DNA of 64,000 bases from Limnephilus marmoratus. Lineage: Eukaryota > Arthropoda > Insecta > Trichoptera > Limnephilidae. The position numbers and the translations under genes are program-made. Of this stretch, positions 1 through 9,788 are shown one piece after another. The stretch is taken from NCBI GenBank assembly GCA_917880885.1, contig OU862919.1, positions 53,543,058 through 53,607,057 of the forward strand, given 5' to 3'. Position 1 is the first letter of the stretch. The number at the start of each line of letters is the position of its first letter. The notes below the pieces were generated by a model. It made no database searches, had not been told where the DNA came from, and saw only the letters and a program-made list of their open reading frames with translations.

Positions 1-680
1 AAGTATCTAGGAATCGTAATTGACCATAACCTAAGATGGACACATCATATAAAACAAATCACAAATAAACTCCTCAAAACAATACACATTTTCCTAAACA
101 TAAGGAACATATATAAAATAAAACAAATTTAAACAATATATTTTGCACTTTGTCAATCATTAATATAATATGGAATAATTGTAAGGGTAGGAGCAACAAA
201 ATCAGCTATCGATTACTTATAAATCGTGCAGAAAATTATCTTAAAGGTAATACTTTAAAAACACAGACTAATTGATACAGACCAAATATTCAACAGTTGT
301 GACGTACTAGATATACGCCAATTATACGTTAAAACTCTACTAAACTACATTTTCGACCAAAAAAACAAATTTCAACAATTTCAAAATATCACTAACAGAC
401 CAATGATACAATCGTACAAAAATAACGTAAAAACTCCTACAGTGAATACAAGCTTTGGACAAAGGGACTTTAAATATCATGCTATAAAAGCATTCAACAG
501 TCTTAACCTTGAAAATAAAATAGAAGAAAACAAAAATAAATTCGTTCTCAAAATTTAAAAAAAAATGGATTAAAGAACAAAAAAGACAATATTACCAAAA
601 TCTCATTACATATTATGAATAAAACACATACACGTAACACACAAAAACAAATATAAAACACATCATTATTTTTTTTTTTT
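1..680 (+). pseudogene. Non-LTR retrotransposon RT C-terminal fragment (CR1/jockey group)
   Basis: The first bases translate to KYLGIVIDHNLRWTHHI, the conserved KYLG...L.W..HI block after the RT palm in APE-type LINEs. A thumb-like region (LYFAL-like, then NTSFGQRDFKYHAIKAFNSL) follows, broken by several stops and at least one frameshift. The element starts before the window. A run of T near 668-683 and an AT-rich stretch follow. The same domain, better preserved, is seen at 48090-48900 and, inverted, at 4658-5624. It is a dead copy. Confidence 0.75.
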
Positions 681-884
681 TTTAAATAATCGGAGACGGT
701 TTACATATATATAGTTCCCGAGAGCACTTAGGCCATAGACCCATTGTACTATCTCCCATTTTACCTCATTCCTTTGACAGTAACCCAGTCCCTTTTATAA
801 AGTTCACCAGGATTGTCATTCGAAATGAAGCTATATCTTCTGGTCCGACAATGTGTCTTCCCAGGTCTCATTTCCCCTCTTCAC

Positions 885-1300
885 TCCCCTTGGTTTCCTA
901 AAGGCCCCACAAGGGAAGAGTCCACTCCACCTTGGTTCCCCGAGGGCCCCAGGAGGGAAGAGAACTTCATCTCTCCTCCTTGGTTCCTCTAAGGCCCCAC
1001 AGAGGAAGAGTTCACCAAGATGGCCTCATTTCTCCTCTTCACTCCTACATGGTTCCTCGAAGGCCCCACATAGGAAGAGGACATTATCTCTCCACTTCAC
1101 TCCTCCTTGGTTCCACAAAGGCCCCGCGCTGGAAGGGTGCCCTTCCCCTCGGTTCCTTGAAGGCCCCACAAGGGAAGAGTTCATGGAGGTGGCCTCAGCT
1201 CACCTCTCCACGGTTTCTCCTCTTGGTTCCTCTTACGGCCCCAGGAAGGAAATCCACAGAGGTGGCCTCAGCATTCCTAGGTTCCCAAAAGGCCCCTAGT
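885..1300. repeat. Diverged tandem repeat, about 8 units
   Basis: A motif of about 30 bp (TTGGTTCCTCNAAGGCCCC followed by ACARGGGAAGAG) recurs near 889, 931, 979, 1049, 1108, 1157, 1218 and 1278, separated by variable pyrimidine-rich spacers. Units are clearly related but unequal in spacing (about 40-70 bp). The array keeps two overlapping forward frames open (853-1299 and 932-1375), which encode repeated GSSKAPQRK-like and RFLEGPTREE-like peptides. I do not recognise either peptide and regard the open frames as a product of the repeat. Confidence 0.7.
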
Positions 1301-1680
1301 TTTCGAATGGTCCAATTTTTTTTTTGTCCCACGAGTTACCAGGGAAATAGAAGGTCCACTCCAGCAGAGCCCTGAGTGCTGGAGTGAGGTCTAAATACTC
1401 CGAGATGCGACCTTGTTTCTCGGAGGCACCGTTCGTGACGCTGTTCCCCAGGACATTCAGCCTGAGCACGGTAGCTCACACCTTGGCTTGGGATGGCTAT
1501 TGCAGGTTTGTGTTTTCCACTCCCTGAGCGATGGGTTCGCCACACTCCCTACGCTCTTAAACACATCATTAAAAAATACATTTTACCTTAATTAAAAAAT
1601 TTTATTTTCAGTTTAATTTTAGCTTTTTTTTATGCAGGATTATTTTTATATTATTTTTAATGTTTTATGCATAATTTTTT
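1301..1680. other. Unassigned moderately GC-rich block
   Basis: This stretch follows the diverged repeat and contains short open frames on both strands (1336-1545 minus, 1413-1595 plus) with no recognisable domain. It is GC-richer than its surroundings up to about 1550, then becomes AT-rich. No terminal repeats or RT motifs were seen. Confidence 0.4.
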
Positions 1681-1806
1681 GTTTTATAAAATGGAGACTT
1701 CAGCACAGGTGAGCTACCCAGTGAGGCCGATATTGCTGAATTGTATTTAAAAATGTTAGATATTATGTCAAATAAAATAAATAAATAAATAAAGAAAAAA
1801 CAAAAA
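1681..1806 (+). repeat. LINE-like 3' end with (AAAT)n tail
   Basis: The sequence GAGGCCGATATTGCTGAATT runs into an ATAAATAAATAAATAAAG simple repeat. That is the usual look of a 3' untranslated end of CR1/jockey-type LINEs. No coding sequence precedes it, so this would be a strongly 5'-truncated copy. The family is not identified. Confidence 0.45.
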
Positions 1807-2500
1807 ATTAAACAATGTATTACGAAGGGGGTAACTCCAAACATTTGCCTCTATGAGAATTCGGAATTACCCGATATGGACTAAAAATTGTAACAACTAC
1901 AGTAAACAATAAACAACTTATCTACCTTGAAGTACAATGTTGGTACGGGTCAAATGAAGTAAAACCGTTAAAAAAGTGTTATAATATTAAAATAAATTTG
2001 TTAAAAATAATTGTGTTTTTGCACTTTGAAGCAAGCGCAAACCCGTGGGGAAGGGTGAAGGTTGACGGACTGCTCTTCTCATGACTAGCGGCGGCTGTGT
2101 AAAGATGTGTCACGTGGCTTCCGGTAATCGTTCGGCTTTACCCGCCATTTGGAGTTCACCCAATCTCCCCTATTGATTTTTCAGGGAATTCATGATAAAC
2201 ATATTCAGGAAAAACATAAAATTTGGAATTCGAATGGTTTTATTCCTTTCTGTGTTTTATCAATCGGAATTCAATTTATTTATGATGGATTCTGTTTCTT
2301 TTTGATGACTCAGTGTTTAGCTCGAAATCATCAATTATTGATGGCTTTCTTAATAAAATATGCATTGAAACGTTTAGGTTTTGAAGTTACAATAATACAA
2401 TATACATATCTACCGCTTCTCTATAATATCGTAGTTTTAAAAAATGTCGACTTGTATGATGGACTTTGAAGTTGTACGTCTTCTTTATCGTGATTTTTAG
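1807..2500. other. Non-coding, nothing recognised
   Basis: This is AT-rich DNA with a short GC-richer island at about 2035-2150. The open frame at 2149-2469 (106 codons) has no recognisable motif and AT-biased composition, so I do not call it a gene. Confidence 0.5.
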
Positions 2501-2519
2501 GGCTACAAGACATAGATTT

Positions 2520-3180
2520 TTTTCTTTAACATTAACTCCACATAGGAGGCCCTGAGGAAAATACTTTTTCTCATGGCATATGTCACCTTTGAAGATGCTG
2601 TATGAAGGGTCTTTTTGAGGAGAAAGGGGAGTCAACATGGTTCTTGAAGAGACCTAAATTGTAGGAGGGAGGAAACGCAAAGGCCGGCAAATCATTCCAA
2701 ATCCGAGCTGTTGAACTCAAAAATGAGTCAAAGAAGTGACACGTTCTTCTGTGTACCAGTTCCGAATGCATCTGAGCATTCGGAAATTCCTCGGAGCATT
2801 TTCATTGTAATACCGGTAGATTCAACCCGCTTGTTAAGATAGGGTCATCTAAGAAGCGGATCGCTCGTATCTGCAAAAGTCAAGGGTTTTTTCAAGTATT
2901 TTGGGGCACCAGATCAGAGGTGGCTGCCAAATTCAAGAGTGGGTGCACTTGAGATTTGTACAGGGTCAGCAGTTGTTGTATCTGCGGGCCCTGTACAGTA
3001 CAGCACGCCCAGCTTCTGAGAGGCTAACTTGACTCTGGCTACGATGGAGCCCCTGTACCTGAGCTGATCACTCAGAGTTTTCAATGAAAGGCCAGTTAGG
3101 AAGATTGCTTCCGTTGAAGGAGACTAGATTGTCATTTCGATCCCTTTTAGTGGTAAACAGATATGATCGGGTCTTTGAAA
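2520..3180 (-). pseudogene. Jockey-like LINE 3' fragment with terminal stem-loop
   Basis: Read on the minus strand, the segment encodes pieces of an RT C-terminal region: KTRSYLFTTK-like, then KLG/RARRY and LYKSQVHPLL blocks, then RIWNDLPAFAFPPSYNLGLF, the typical WN.LP..FP..YN...FK ending of jockey-type ORF2. Many frameshifts separate them. The 3' end (about 2530-2600) holds an inverted repeat, CTGAGGAAAA versus TTTTCTCATG with further pairing outside, that recurs at four other places in the window. A second copy of the LINE lies at 46830-47330. Confidence 0.8.
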
Positions 3181-3750
3181 CATTCAATTCTACTATTGTT
3201 GATAAATATTAGAGGTTTTAGTCTTATTCATCAGACGATGTTGGTAGTATATACCGCTCCTCCCTGAAAAAAATGTCTGCCTGTGTTTGGTGCCAATTTT
3301 CAAAACCTACCTTAGTGGTTGACAGTGGTAGTTGACTCGAAATCACCTTACTTAGACAAAATCTAAAACTAAATAAACTGATTGAATTTAAAACGTAAAA
3401 GACGGGCAACCCAAAAGAAATAAATTCTTAGTATTGGTGTAATAAATATTAGGTAAAATGAAATACAAAATTATTTTTTGTTGGCTGTGTTTTTATAGAG
3501 GTTGGAAAAGACGCAGGGTGAGGGAGAAGATGTTTGAAAAATGCCTTTGTTTTTAATGACTTTTTGTTCCTTTCCAAAATTATAAGCCGTCGTGTTACTT
3601 TAATAATAATATAAAATATATTTGAAATAGTAAATTTTATACCACTTTGCACATAAATCACTTCACAAGTTTGTCGAATACAGAATGGCTGTCAGGCAAT
3701 CTCTTTACCATAGATTTGGCTACAATGTCATTCATACAAGGTTTGCGGTA
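3181..3750. other. Non-coding, nothing recognised
   Basis: This is AT-rich sequence with short spurious open frames (3224-3409 and 3449-3661, both minus). I see no repeat ends, RNA gene or domain. Confidence 0.5.
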
Positions 3751-3982
3751 CCAGCAGGGGTCCTAGCATGGTCGATCGATATAGATTTTATCGAAAATGT
3801 CGGTAACTTGTCATCGCTCCCGAGCACGACTGCAGGCCGCTAACGAACAAACAACAGTTCACAACGACTAAGGGTTCCTAATTTATTCGACGTGAACTGT
3901 TTTTTGTCGTGCTCGGAAGCGATTTCAAGTTACCGACATTTTCGATAAAACCTATATCGATCGACCATGCTAGGGGGCCAGG
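3751..3982. mobile_element. Fold-back MITE
   Basis: Arms of about 70 bp are near-perfect reverse complements: the left arm contains CTAGCATGGTCGATCGATAT and ATCGAAAATGTCGGTAACTT, and the right arm is their complement ending at GCTAGGGGGCC. A TA dinucleotide flanks both ends (3749-3750 and 3983-3984), which fits a Tc1/mariner-type target duplication, though two bases alone are weak evidence. The loop has no open frame. It would be a non-autonomous DNA element. Confidence 0.8.
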
Positions 3983-4261
3983 TATTAAATTGTCAGTTGG
4001 TCGTTAGTCAAGAGTAGAACAGAGAACTATAACTCTATAAGCAATAGCAGAACTATAATTATGAGATTTGAAAAAATCTGCGTAACAAATTGATGTTCCA
4101 AGCATTTTCGATGCGGTTGCAAGAACGCAAAAAATACGCATTGTAATTAGTTGATGACTTAGTGCATATAAGTATCAAAAAAGTGTCAAAGGTTAAGATA
4201 ACAAAAAAATAGGTTTAATACGTGGTAGGTGAAAACGTGTATTTAAATGTATATTTTAATA

Positions 4262-4296
4262 TTTTTGAATGTAGCTATTACTTTGTGGTTATCCAT
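4262..4296 (+). repeat. Left copy of 35-bp direct repeat (putative target duplication)
   Basis: The 35 bp beginning TTTTTGAATGTAGC and ending GGTTATCCAT are repeated exactly at 5777-5811. The two copies bracket the fold-back Penelope-like insertion between them. I infer a target-site duplication created when that element inserted. Confidence 0.65.
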
Positions 4297-4343
4297 TATA
4301 GAAAAATGAAATAATTTAACTTTGTATAAACCACTTATTTGAT

Positions 4344-4394
4344 GCGCAAATCCGACCGGTTTCGGAACAAACGTTCCTTCGTCAGGGAAAGCTT
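4344..4394 (-). ncRNA. Hammerhead ribozyme motif (PLE type), copy 1
   Basis: On the minus strand the core reads CTGACGA, stem II GGAAC-GTTT-GTTCC, GAAA, then the palindrome ACCGGT that can form stem III, with GTC as the cleavage triplet. Stem I pairs TCC with GGA next to the core and GC with GC beyond a small internal loop. This is the arrangement known for Penelope-like element hammerheads. A one- or two-base-pair stem III implies cleavage works best as a dimer. Confidence 0.75.
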
Positions 4395-4650
4395 ATACTA
4401 ATTTGACAGTTTCGAACAATGTTTTATTATGGTAGGGGTGGAGCTGTTGCTAGATAATAATGTTGATTGGGTAGGTAGGTATTAGGTAATACCTACCTAC
4501 CCAATCTACATTATTATCTAGGGATTAGGTAATACCTACCTACCAAATTTACATTATTATCTAGGTATTAGGTAATACCTACCTACCCAATCTACATTAT
4601 TATCTAGCAACAGCTCCACCCCTACCATAATAAAACATTGTTCGAAACTG

Positions 4651-4657
<7 letters not shown>

Positions 4658-4707
<50 letters not shown>

Positions 4708-5624
4708 CAATAACAAGGTTTGTACATGTATGTATGATGTATATAATAAGTATGGATTCATTTTTTTTTCACAGACCTCCTCACTAGGATTTCCTGTTCT
4801 GAGGTGGCCTGTAGTTTTTTTTAAATATTTGTATTTGGTTATGGATTGTCTTTATATCGTCTTCATGATGTTTGTAATTTTATTATCACTTTGATCTCTC
4901 AGCCATATTTTTACTTTTGTTTTAAATATATTCATTTCCTTTATATTTTTGATTTGATCTGGTAGAGCATTGTATAATTTTATAGCATGGAATTTATTAT
5001 TTCTCTGTCCAAAAGATGTGTTCAAACTGGGAGTAACCAGGATGTTATTGCTTACTGACCTGGTTGAGTATTTATGTTGGGCTGTGGAGTATACATATAT
5101 GTTTTTTTTCAGTTTAAATAAAATATTTTTTGAATAAAGTTTCTGTACATTGAAGACTTGAAAGTTATTAAATATTTCTTCCGTCGGAGTTCTAAGCGGA
5201 ACTTTCAGTATTGTCTTCAGTACTCCTTTTTGGGCTATATTGAGTTATTGAGTCGCTCTGTGTGAGTGCTCAAAGCAGACCCCCATCCAGTTATCCCGTA
5301 TTCTATTTGTGATTGATATAAAGCGTAGTACACTTTCTTAATGTCGTTTATGTTGAGGATGTTACGGATGGCTCTAAAGAAGTAAATGTACCTGGTGAGT
5401 TTTTTTGTGATTACTTCAATGTGTGCGTTCCATCGAAGATTATCATCAATTTCAATACCAAGATATTTGATACTTTTGGAGTGTGCTATGGTAGGACAGT
5501 GACATTATAAGCCTTGATTTTGATTGTTTTCTTGGCATGTATGTAATTTGAGATTAAAGTCATCCTCTGGCTGTCCTCTGGCTGTTATAGAAAATGTCAG
5601 ATATTTTGTTTTATTGACATTATT
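4658..5624 (-). mobile_element. 5'-truncated LINE inserted in PLE-a
   Basis: A run of about 45 T at 4658-4702 is the poly-A tail of a minus-strand element. Its coding remnant, read backwards from about 5600, gives VNKTKYLTF-like, then KYLGIEIDDNLRWNAHIEVI, then IRNILNINDIKKVYYALYQS and QIEYGITGWG. These are the RT C-terminal blocks of CR1/jockey-group LINEs. Stops and frameshifts follow toward the 3' end. The uninterrupted target is visible in the sister sequence near 6012-6022, which proves this is an insertion. Confidence 0.85.
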
Positions 5625-5629
5625 AGTAT

Positions 5630-5680
5630 AAGCTTTCCCTGACGAAGGAACGTTTGTTCCGAAACCGGTCGGATTTGCGC
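5630..5680 (+). ncRNA. Hammerhead ribozyme motif (PLE type), copy 2
   Basis: The sequence is identical in core and stems to copy 1 but on the plus strand: CTGACGA, stem II GGAAC/GTTCC, GAAA, palindromic ACCGGT, cleavage triplet GTC, and stem I formed by GCTTTCC with GGATTTGC through an internal loop. It sits in the forward 3' arm of PLE-a, directly downstream of the LINE insertion point. Confidence 0.8.
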
Positions 5681-5776
5681 ATCAAATAAGTGGTTTATAC
5701 AAAGTTAAATTATTTCATTTTTTATTTTTTATTTTTTTTTTTATTTTTTTTTTATTTTATTTTATTTTTTTTTTTT

Positions 5777-5811
5777 TTTTTGAATGTAGCTATTACTTTG
5801 TGGTTATCCAT
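5777..5811 (+). repeat. Right copy of 35-bp direct repeat
   Basis: This is an exact repeat of 4262-4296, located between the A/T-rich tail of PLE-a and the start of the next Penelope-like remnant. Confidence 0.65.
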
Positions 5812-6130
5812 AACTTAGAAGCCTTGGAAATTAAAAAATCCCTTAAAAATAATGAATCTATTATTAACAAACAAAAAATATTGTCATATAGCCCAATCAT
5901 GGATTTGTTCCCCTACCCACCCACTCTACACTAATACCTACCTACCCAATCTACATTATTATCTAGCAACAGCTCCACCCCTACCATAATAAAACATTGT
6001 TCGAAACTGTCAAATTAGTATAAGCTTTCCCTGACGAAGGAACGTTTGTTCCGAAACCGGTCGGATTTGCGCATCAAATAAGTGGTTTATACAAAGTTAA
6101 ATTATTTAATTATTCTATTTCATTTTTGTT
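5812..6130 (+). mobile_element. Penelope-like element 3' end (PLE-b)
   Basis: The first 130 bases encode NLEALEIKKSLKNNESIINK followed by QKILSYSPIMDLFP, the C-terminal tail after the GIY-YIG domain seen in the better copies at 31184-32134 and 44056-44388. Then come the 3' untranslated region (CCTACCTACCCAATCTACAT, AGCAACAGCTCCACCCCTAC), a hammerhead motif at 6022-6072, and the terminal GTGGTTTATACAAAGTTAAA. The copy is strongly 5'-truncated. Confidence 0.8.
6022..6072 (+). ncRNA. Hammerhead ribozyme motif (PLE type), copy 3
   Basis: This has the same sequence as copies 1 and 2, with the conserved CTGANGA, GAAA and NTH cleavage site in the right order and perfect stem II. It lies between the protein C-terminus and the 3' end of PLE-b, its usual place in these elements. 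Confidence 0.8.
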
Positions 6131-6141
6131 TATTTTAATAA

Positions 6142-6405
6142 TCTCGTACTAATATCATTAGCGCGAAAGTTTGTATGGATGTATGTGTGTTTGTTACTCT
6201 TTCACGCAAAAATCACAGAATGGATTTTAATGAAACTTTACAATAATATAGCTCATATATTAGAATAACATATAGGCAATAATTTATAAAGCTAGCTAGG
6301 AAGGGGACGCGGGAGGAGAATGGGGACGCACAGGAAAGGTGATTCAGGGAGAAACAATGTATTTCTTTGAATATGGCATTGCAACTCATGCCGGGAACTA
6401 GCTAG
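6142..6405 (+). mobile_element. Non-autonomous Helitron, 264 bp
   Basis: The 5' end begins TC followed by TACTAATATCATTAGCGCGA and a TGTTACTCTTTCACGCAAAA block typical of insect Helitron ends. The 3' end has a hairpin (GGCAT...ATGCC), then GGGAACTAG and a terminal CTAG. The flanking host bases are A on the left and T on the right, the expected insertion site. The interior is short and purine-rich (GGGGACGCGGGAGGAG). Related C-rich copies lie at 18906, 23181 and 23774. Confidence 0.8.
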
Positions 6406-7281
6406 TATACAATAAAATAGAAGGAAAAAAACAGATTTTTATTGTAGATTCCAAAAAATACTCCAAAATAATATGATATGAGTTCTTAATACATAATTTA
6501 CAAGTGCAAAATAAAAAACAAAGAAATCATAAACAAACACAACCACCTTACACAGCAGTAAAATTAATATTCAAATCAATTTTACTTACTAACTACTACT
6601 TACTACTAATATTACAAAATCATAAATTTTATAATACATTATTTCCAATGGGTTTAAAAAAACTCATTTTGGGAAGGACACCATTATACAATTAACAAAA
6701 CTATTTTTACACAAGAATATAATATCCGTGTTATCTGATTTGATAACGCTGCGTGTAATAAAGATAATAAAACCAAAAATGTTTATTTACATCATGCTAA
6801 ATTATTTGTGTAAATGTTAATATTATTAGATTAAATAATCTTGTTAACCGCGAAACAGAGACATAACAGTTAAATGAATAATGCAGGCCTTTAATTTCAA
6901 CCCTTACCCCTAACTCCGAACAAGGGTGACACGGGAAGGGATGAAATCAGGAAGCGGAAGATCAATGGAGGCTATTACACGGAGCCGAAATGACTTTCAT
7001 ACCGAGCGAAAGCCTTATAACCGGGTGACATACTCATTTTTCCGATGGCGGCTTCCGGCTATTTCATAACATTAAATCAAAGTGTGTTTTGCTGCCATGA
7101 TAATGGAAAACGCGGCTTGCGATGGGTATTGATTTTACGATTTCGGTCCCTCCATAATAATGGCTGTGAGTATATTAAAATCCGTTATATGGATTTTATT
7201 GAACGATTTTTAGACTTCGACTTAATCGTTTTCGAATAAAAAACATTATTTACTTTGGGGAAGTTATCCTTTTTGCATATA
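6406..7281. other. Non-coding, nothing recognised
   Basis: This is AT-rich with a slightly GC-richer part at 6890-7070. Open frames at 6504-6695 and 7045-7239 carry no recognisable motif. Confidence 0.5.
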
Positions 7282-8309
7282 CAGTACAATCCGAATATAA
7301 CGTCCCTCAAGGGGCCGGCGATACTTTGTCGTAAGGTTTTAGGAAAACTAAATCTTTATAGGTACTACTGCACCACCTACCATTAAATGTTGCTTGTACT
7401 TTCCAAAATACACTCATCAAAGAATATATTAGATATTAATATTAAATCATTTTTCAGGATTAAATAGCATGTGTTCACAATTATGTCCTTTCTATCTAAA
7501 TTTCTTTAAATGGACAATATACAGTGTTAATATCAAGCAACCTCCCAGGTAAGTATGGTCCTGTTTTCATTAATTTTTAGGCAGCTTCGCGTTCATTGGT
7601 CAAAAAATTGTACATATATTTTCGTATCGGTGATCAATGAAACGGTGTATGCAATTTTTAGCCATAAGCTATTTTTAATTGTTTGTCTAGCTTGTAGTTT
7701 TTTTAGATTTTAGAAATGTATTACAAGTTTGTACAGCTCCCTTTAGGTGATTTTTCACAAAATTGTCTAAGTATTATTATTATTATTAACCGCTGACGCA
7801 CAAAACGGCCCGTTAATTTAAGCTTGTTTTTACATGAGAGACGCCGGACTCTTCGCGAGGATTACATTTTCTTCTAAAAGGTGTATTATAGAACTTTTTT
7901 CTTCAATTGAAAAACACTTTCGCTTAACGGAGCTCATTGTGTCGAGCTTTTAACCTAGTCACGACAGATGATAAATAAACACTAACTGTGATTGCTAATA
8001 AGCATAGTGTTGGCGCGCGGGGAGTAGGCGAGGCGCGGGGTGGCGATGTATTGGTGCGCAGGTTTTGTAAACAAATGCGTCGTTTTAACCGGACGAATTA
8101 TCATTGAAATAGGTTAAAATAGGTAGCTTTTAGCGGTTGGTCGCTTAAAACGGATTTTAATAGTCGTATATATATTTTAATAGTAATAAGTCGTACTAAA
8201 CGGATATGTTTTCCCAGTACCTAACTATGAAACCTAACTTGAGTTTACATTATCGTCGCTAAAAACAGGCAGCCGTTATAAGCGAAGTCGTTATATACGA
8301 ATTCTACTG
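7282..8309. mobile_element. Pogo/Tigger-like non-autonomous DNA transposon
   Basis: The termini match as inverted repeats: left CAGTACAATCCGAATATAAC and right (complement) CAGTAGAATTCGTATATAAC. Both are flanked by TA (7280-7281 and 8310-8311). CAGT-type ends with TA duplications are characteristic of pogo-like Tc1/mariner elements. The 1.03-kb interior has no transposase frame. It contains a diverged LINE 3' end at about 7737-7792 and a GC-rich patch near 8010-8050. Confidence 0.75.
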
Positions 8310-8854
8310 TAGATTATTTTAATTATATTCTTTAAGTTAAAAATCACCTTTTTACGAGTAGATATGTTTGTAATGTATACATATATAATTTGAATACCGC
8401 AGAAGAGTCCCAGCTGCTCCCAATCGTATGAAGCGAGATTATAGCATCCCTGTTAGAGTATGTTGTGAGTCTCGCGGTAGCGGGGGGGGGGGGATGGGTA
8501 AGGTGGAAAAGTACCTGGATATGCAGATATGGTTACCAAACTTGGCTAAAGCCATTTCAAGCAACGTCTCATTTCTGAATAATGGTCTTACACCGAAAGT
8601 AGAGGAGACACTGAAAGTATTTCCACTCTACGACGTGCCGCAAATATACTATATATATATTATTTTTAATTAATAAATTGTGAAATAACTCAAATTAATC
8701 ACATAAAATTTACTGTCGTATGCCAGGACTTGAACGATCGACCTCCTTACCCCACAATAATGAAAATAATACTTCGTGTAACCCAATTAATTAATTCATT
8801 TAGAATATCAATCACCTTTTAAAATAACTACTTTTGACAGAATAGCAGTTAAAC
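8310..8854. other. Non-coding; short tRNA-like fragment near 8715-8760
   Basis: A minus-strand GGAGGTCGATCGTTCAAGTC followed by CTGGC resembles the B box and T arm of a tRNA (GTTCAAGTCC), probably the remnant of a tRNA-derived SINE. The rest of the interval, including the open frame 8428-8673, shows nothing recognisable. Confidence 0.4.
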
Positions 8855-9642
8855 CATAAGTTCTCAACGTGGGCGATACATCCTCTTGTGGGCGTTTGAG
8901 AATTTCAGCTGATGAAAGGGGAAGTGGGTTTGAACCCTCTAAACCTCCTCCCACTTATATAAGCCGTTGTTTGTTACTAACACTTATACAAAAAACTATT
9001 ACTATTTCCCGTGACCAATGTAAAATTCCCATGGGCGCGTGAAATAGTAAAATGAATATATAAATACATAACATGTAAACAACTAGCTCTGATATATTTA
9101 TGGACCGAGAAGTCACCGACGTAGTGGTTACGAAGTGAAATATACATTATAGAAGATATGTATTAAAAGAAGCGAGAAAAAAAAAACAGATAAAAACTAA
9201 CAATTTAAATTGCTGCAGTACGAGGTCGCTGAGGTACTCGTAGCTCAGGACAGGGACGCATAGAGGCCTCTCGACAAAATGGTGGGCCCCCAACGCGAAT
9301 GGGACAAAGTAAATAATTTGTGAAGAATAGTAGCAAAACTTATCTTGTCCAATTAGTTGTTTATAATATTATCATCTTACGTGTATTATTATTATTAAAA
9401 ATTGACACTATATCATGAATAGCAACACGGTACTTCAAATTCAAAGATTTGCTTTATTGACTAGCTAAAAAAGGGGTATAACAAATAAGTTTATATATTT
9501 TAATTGAATTATTGATTCCTTAACAGTTGAACCCCCCCCCGCAATAGTCGCGGCAATAGCTGTTTCAGAATCGCGACAGATAAGTAATAAAAATTGGTGG
9601 GCTCAAAATGTGCTGTGGGCCAAATAAGTTTGAGAATCTGTG
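8855..9642. mobile_element. hAT-type non-autonomous element
   Basis: The ends are imperfect inverted repeats (CATAAGTTCTCAA and the complement CACAGATTCTCAA), each followed inward by a TGGGC/GCCCA motif. The flanks carry an exact 8-bp duplication AGTTAAAC (8847-8854 and 9643-9650), the hallmark of hAT transposition. No transposase frame is seen in the 788 bp. A run of nine C lies near 9531. Confidence 0.8.
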
Positions 9643-9788
9643 AGTTAAACTTGCAATGAAAATGAAACGAAAAAATGCCACTAATTTTATTTTTGGTATT
9701 GGAATGGATACCTAGGGGCGTGCAGGAGAAATAGAGTATTTACCGGTACTTAACATAATGCTATTATGATTGTTTATAACTACGTTAA

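Larger units (their letters stand above)
4297..5776. mobile_element. Penelope-like element, fold-back copy (PLE-a), split by a LINE
   Basis: The left part (4297 to about 4489) is the inverted 3' end of a Penelope-like element and the right part (about 4495-4657 plus 5625-5712) is the same 3' end in forward orientation. Together they form a long hairpin around 4486. Each arm carries a hammerhead motif. The same 3' end also follows GIY-YIG C-terminal coding sequence at 5812-6130, which ties it to Penelope-like elements. The middle holds three copies of an ATTAGGTAATACCTACCTAC unit. A LINE interrupts the right arm between TCAAATT and AGTATAAGC. The tail is an (ATTTT)n-like tract at about 5713-5776. 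Confidence 0.7.

Noticed and set aside
2149..2469. Forward frame of 106 codons as a possible host gene
   Set aside because: AT-rich, hydrophobic by composition, no motif, no supporting signals, and it runs into a LINE remnant.
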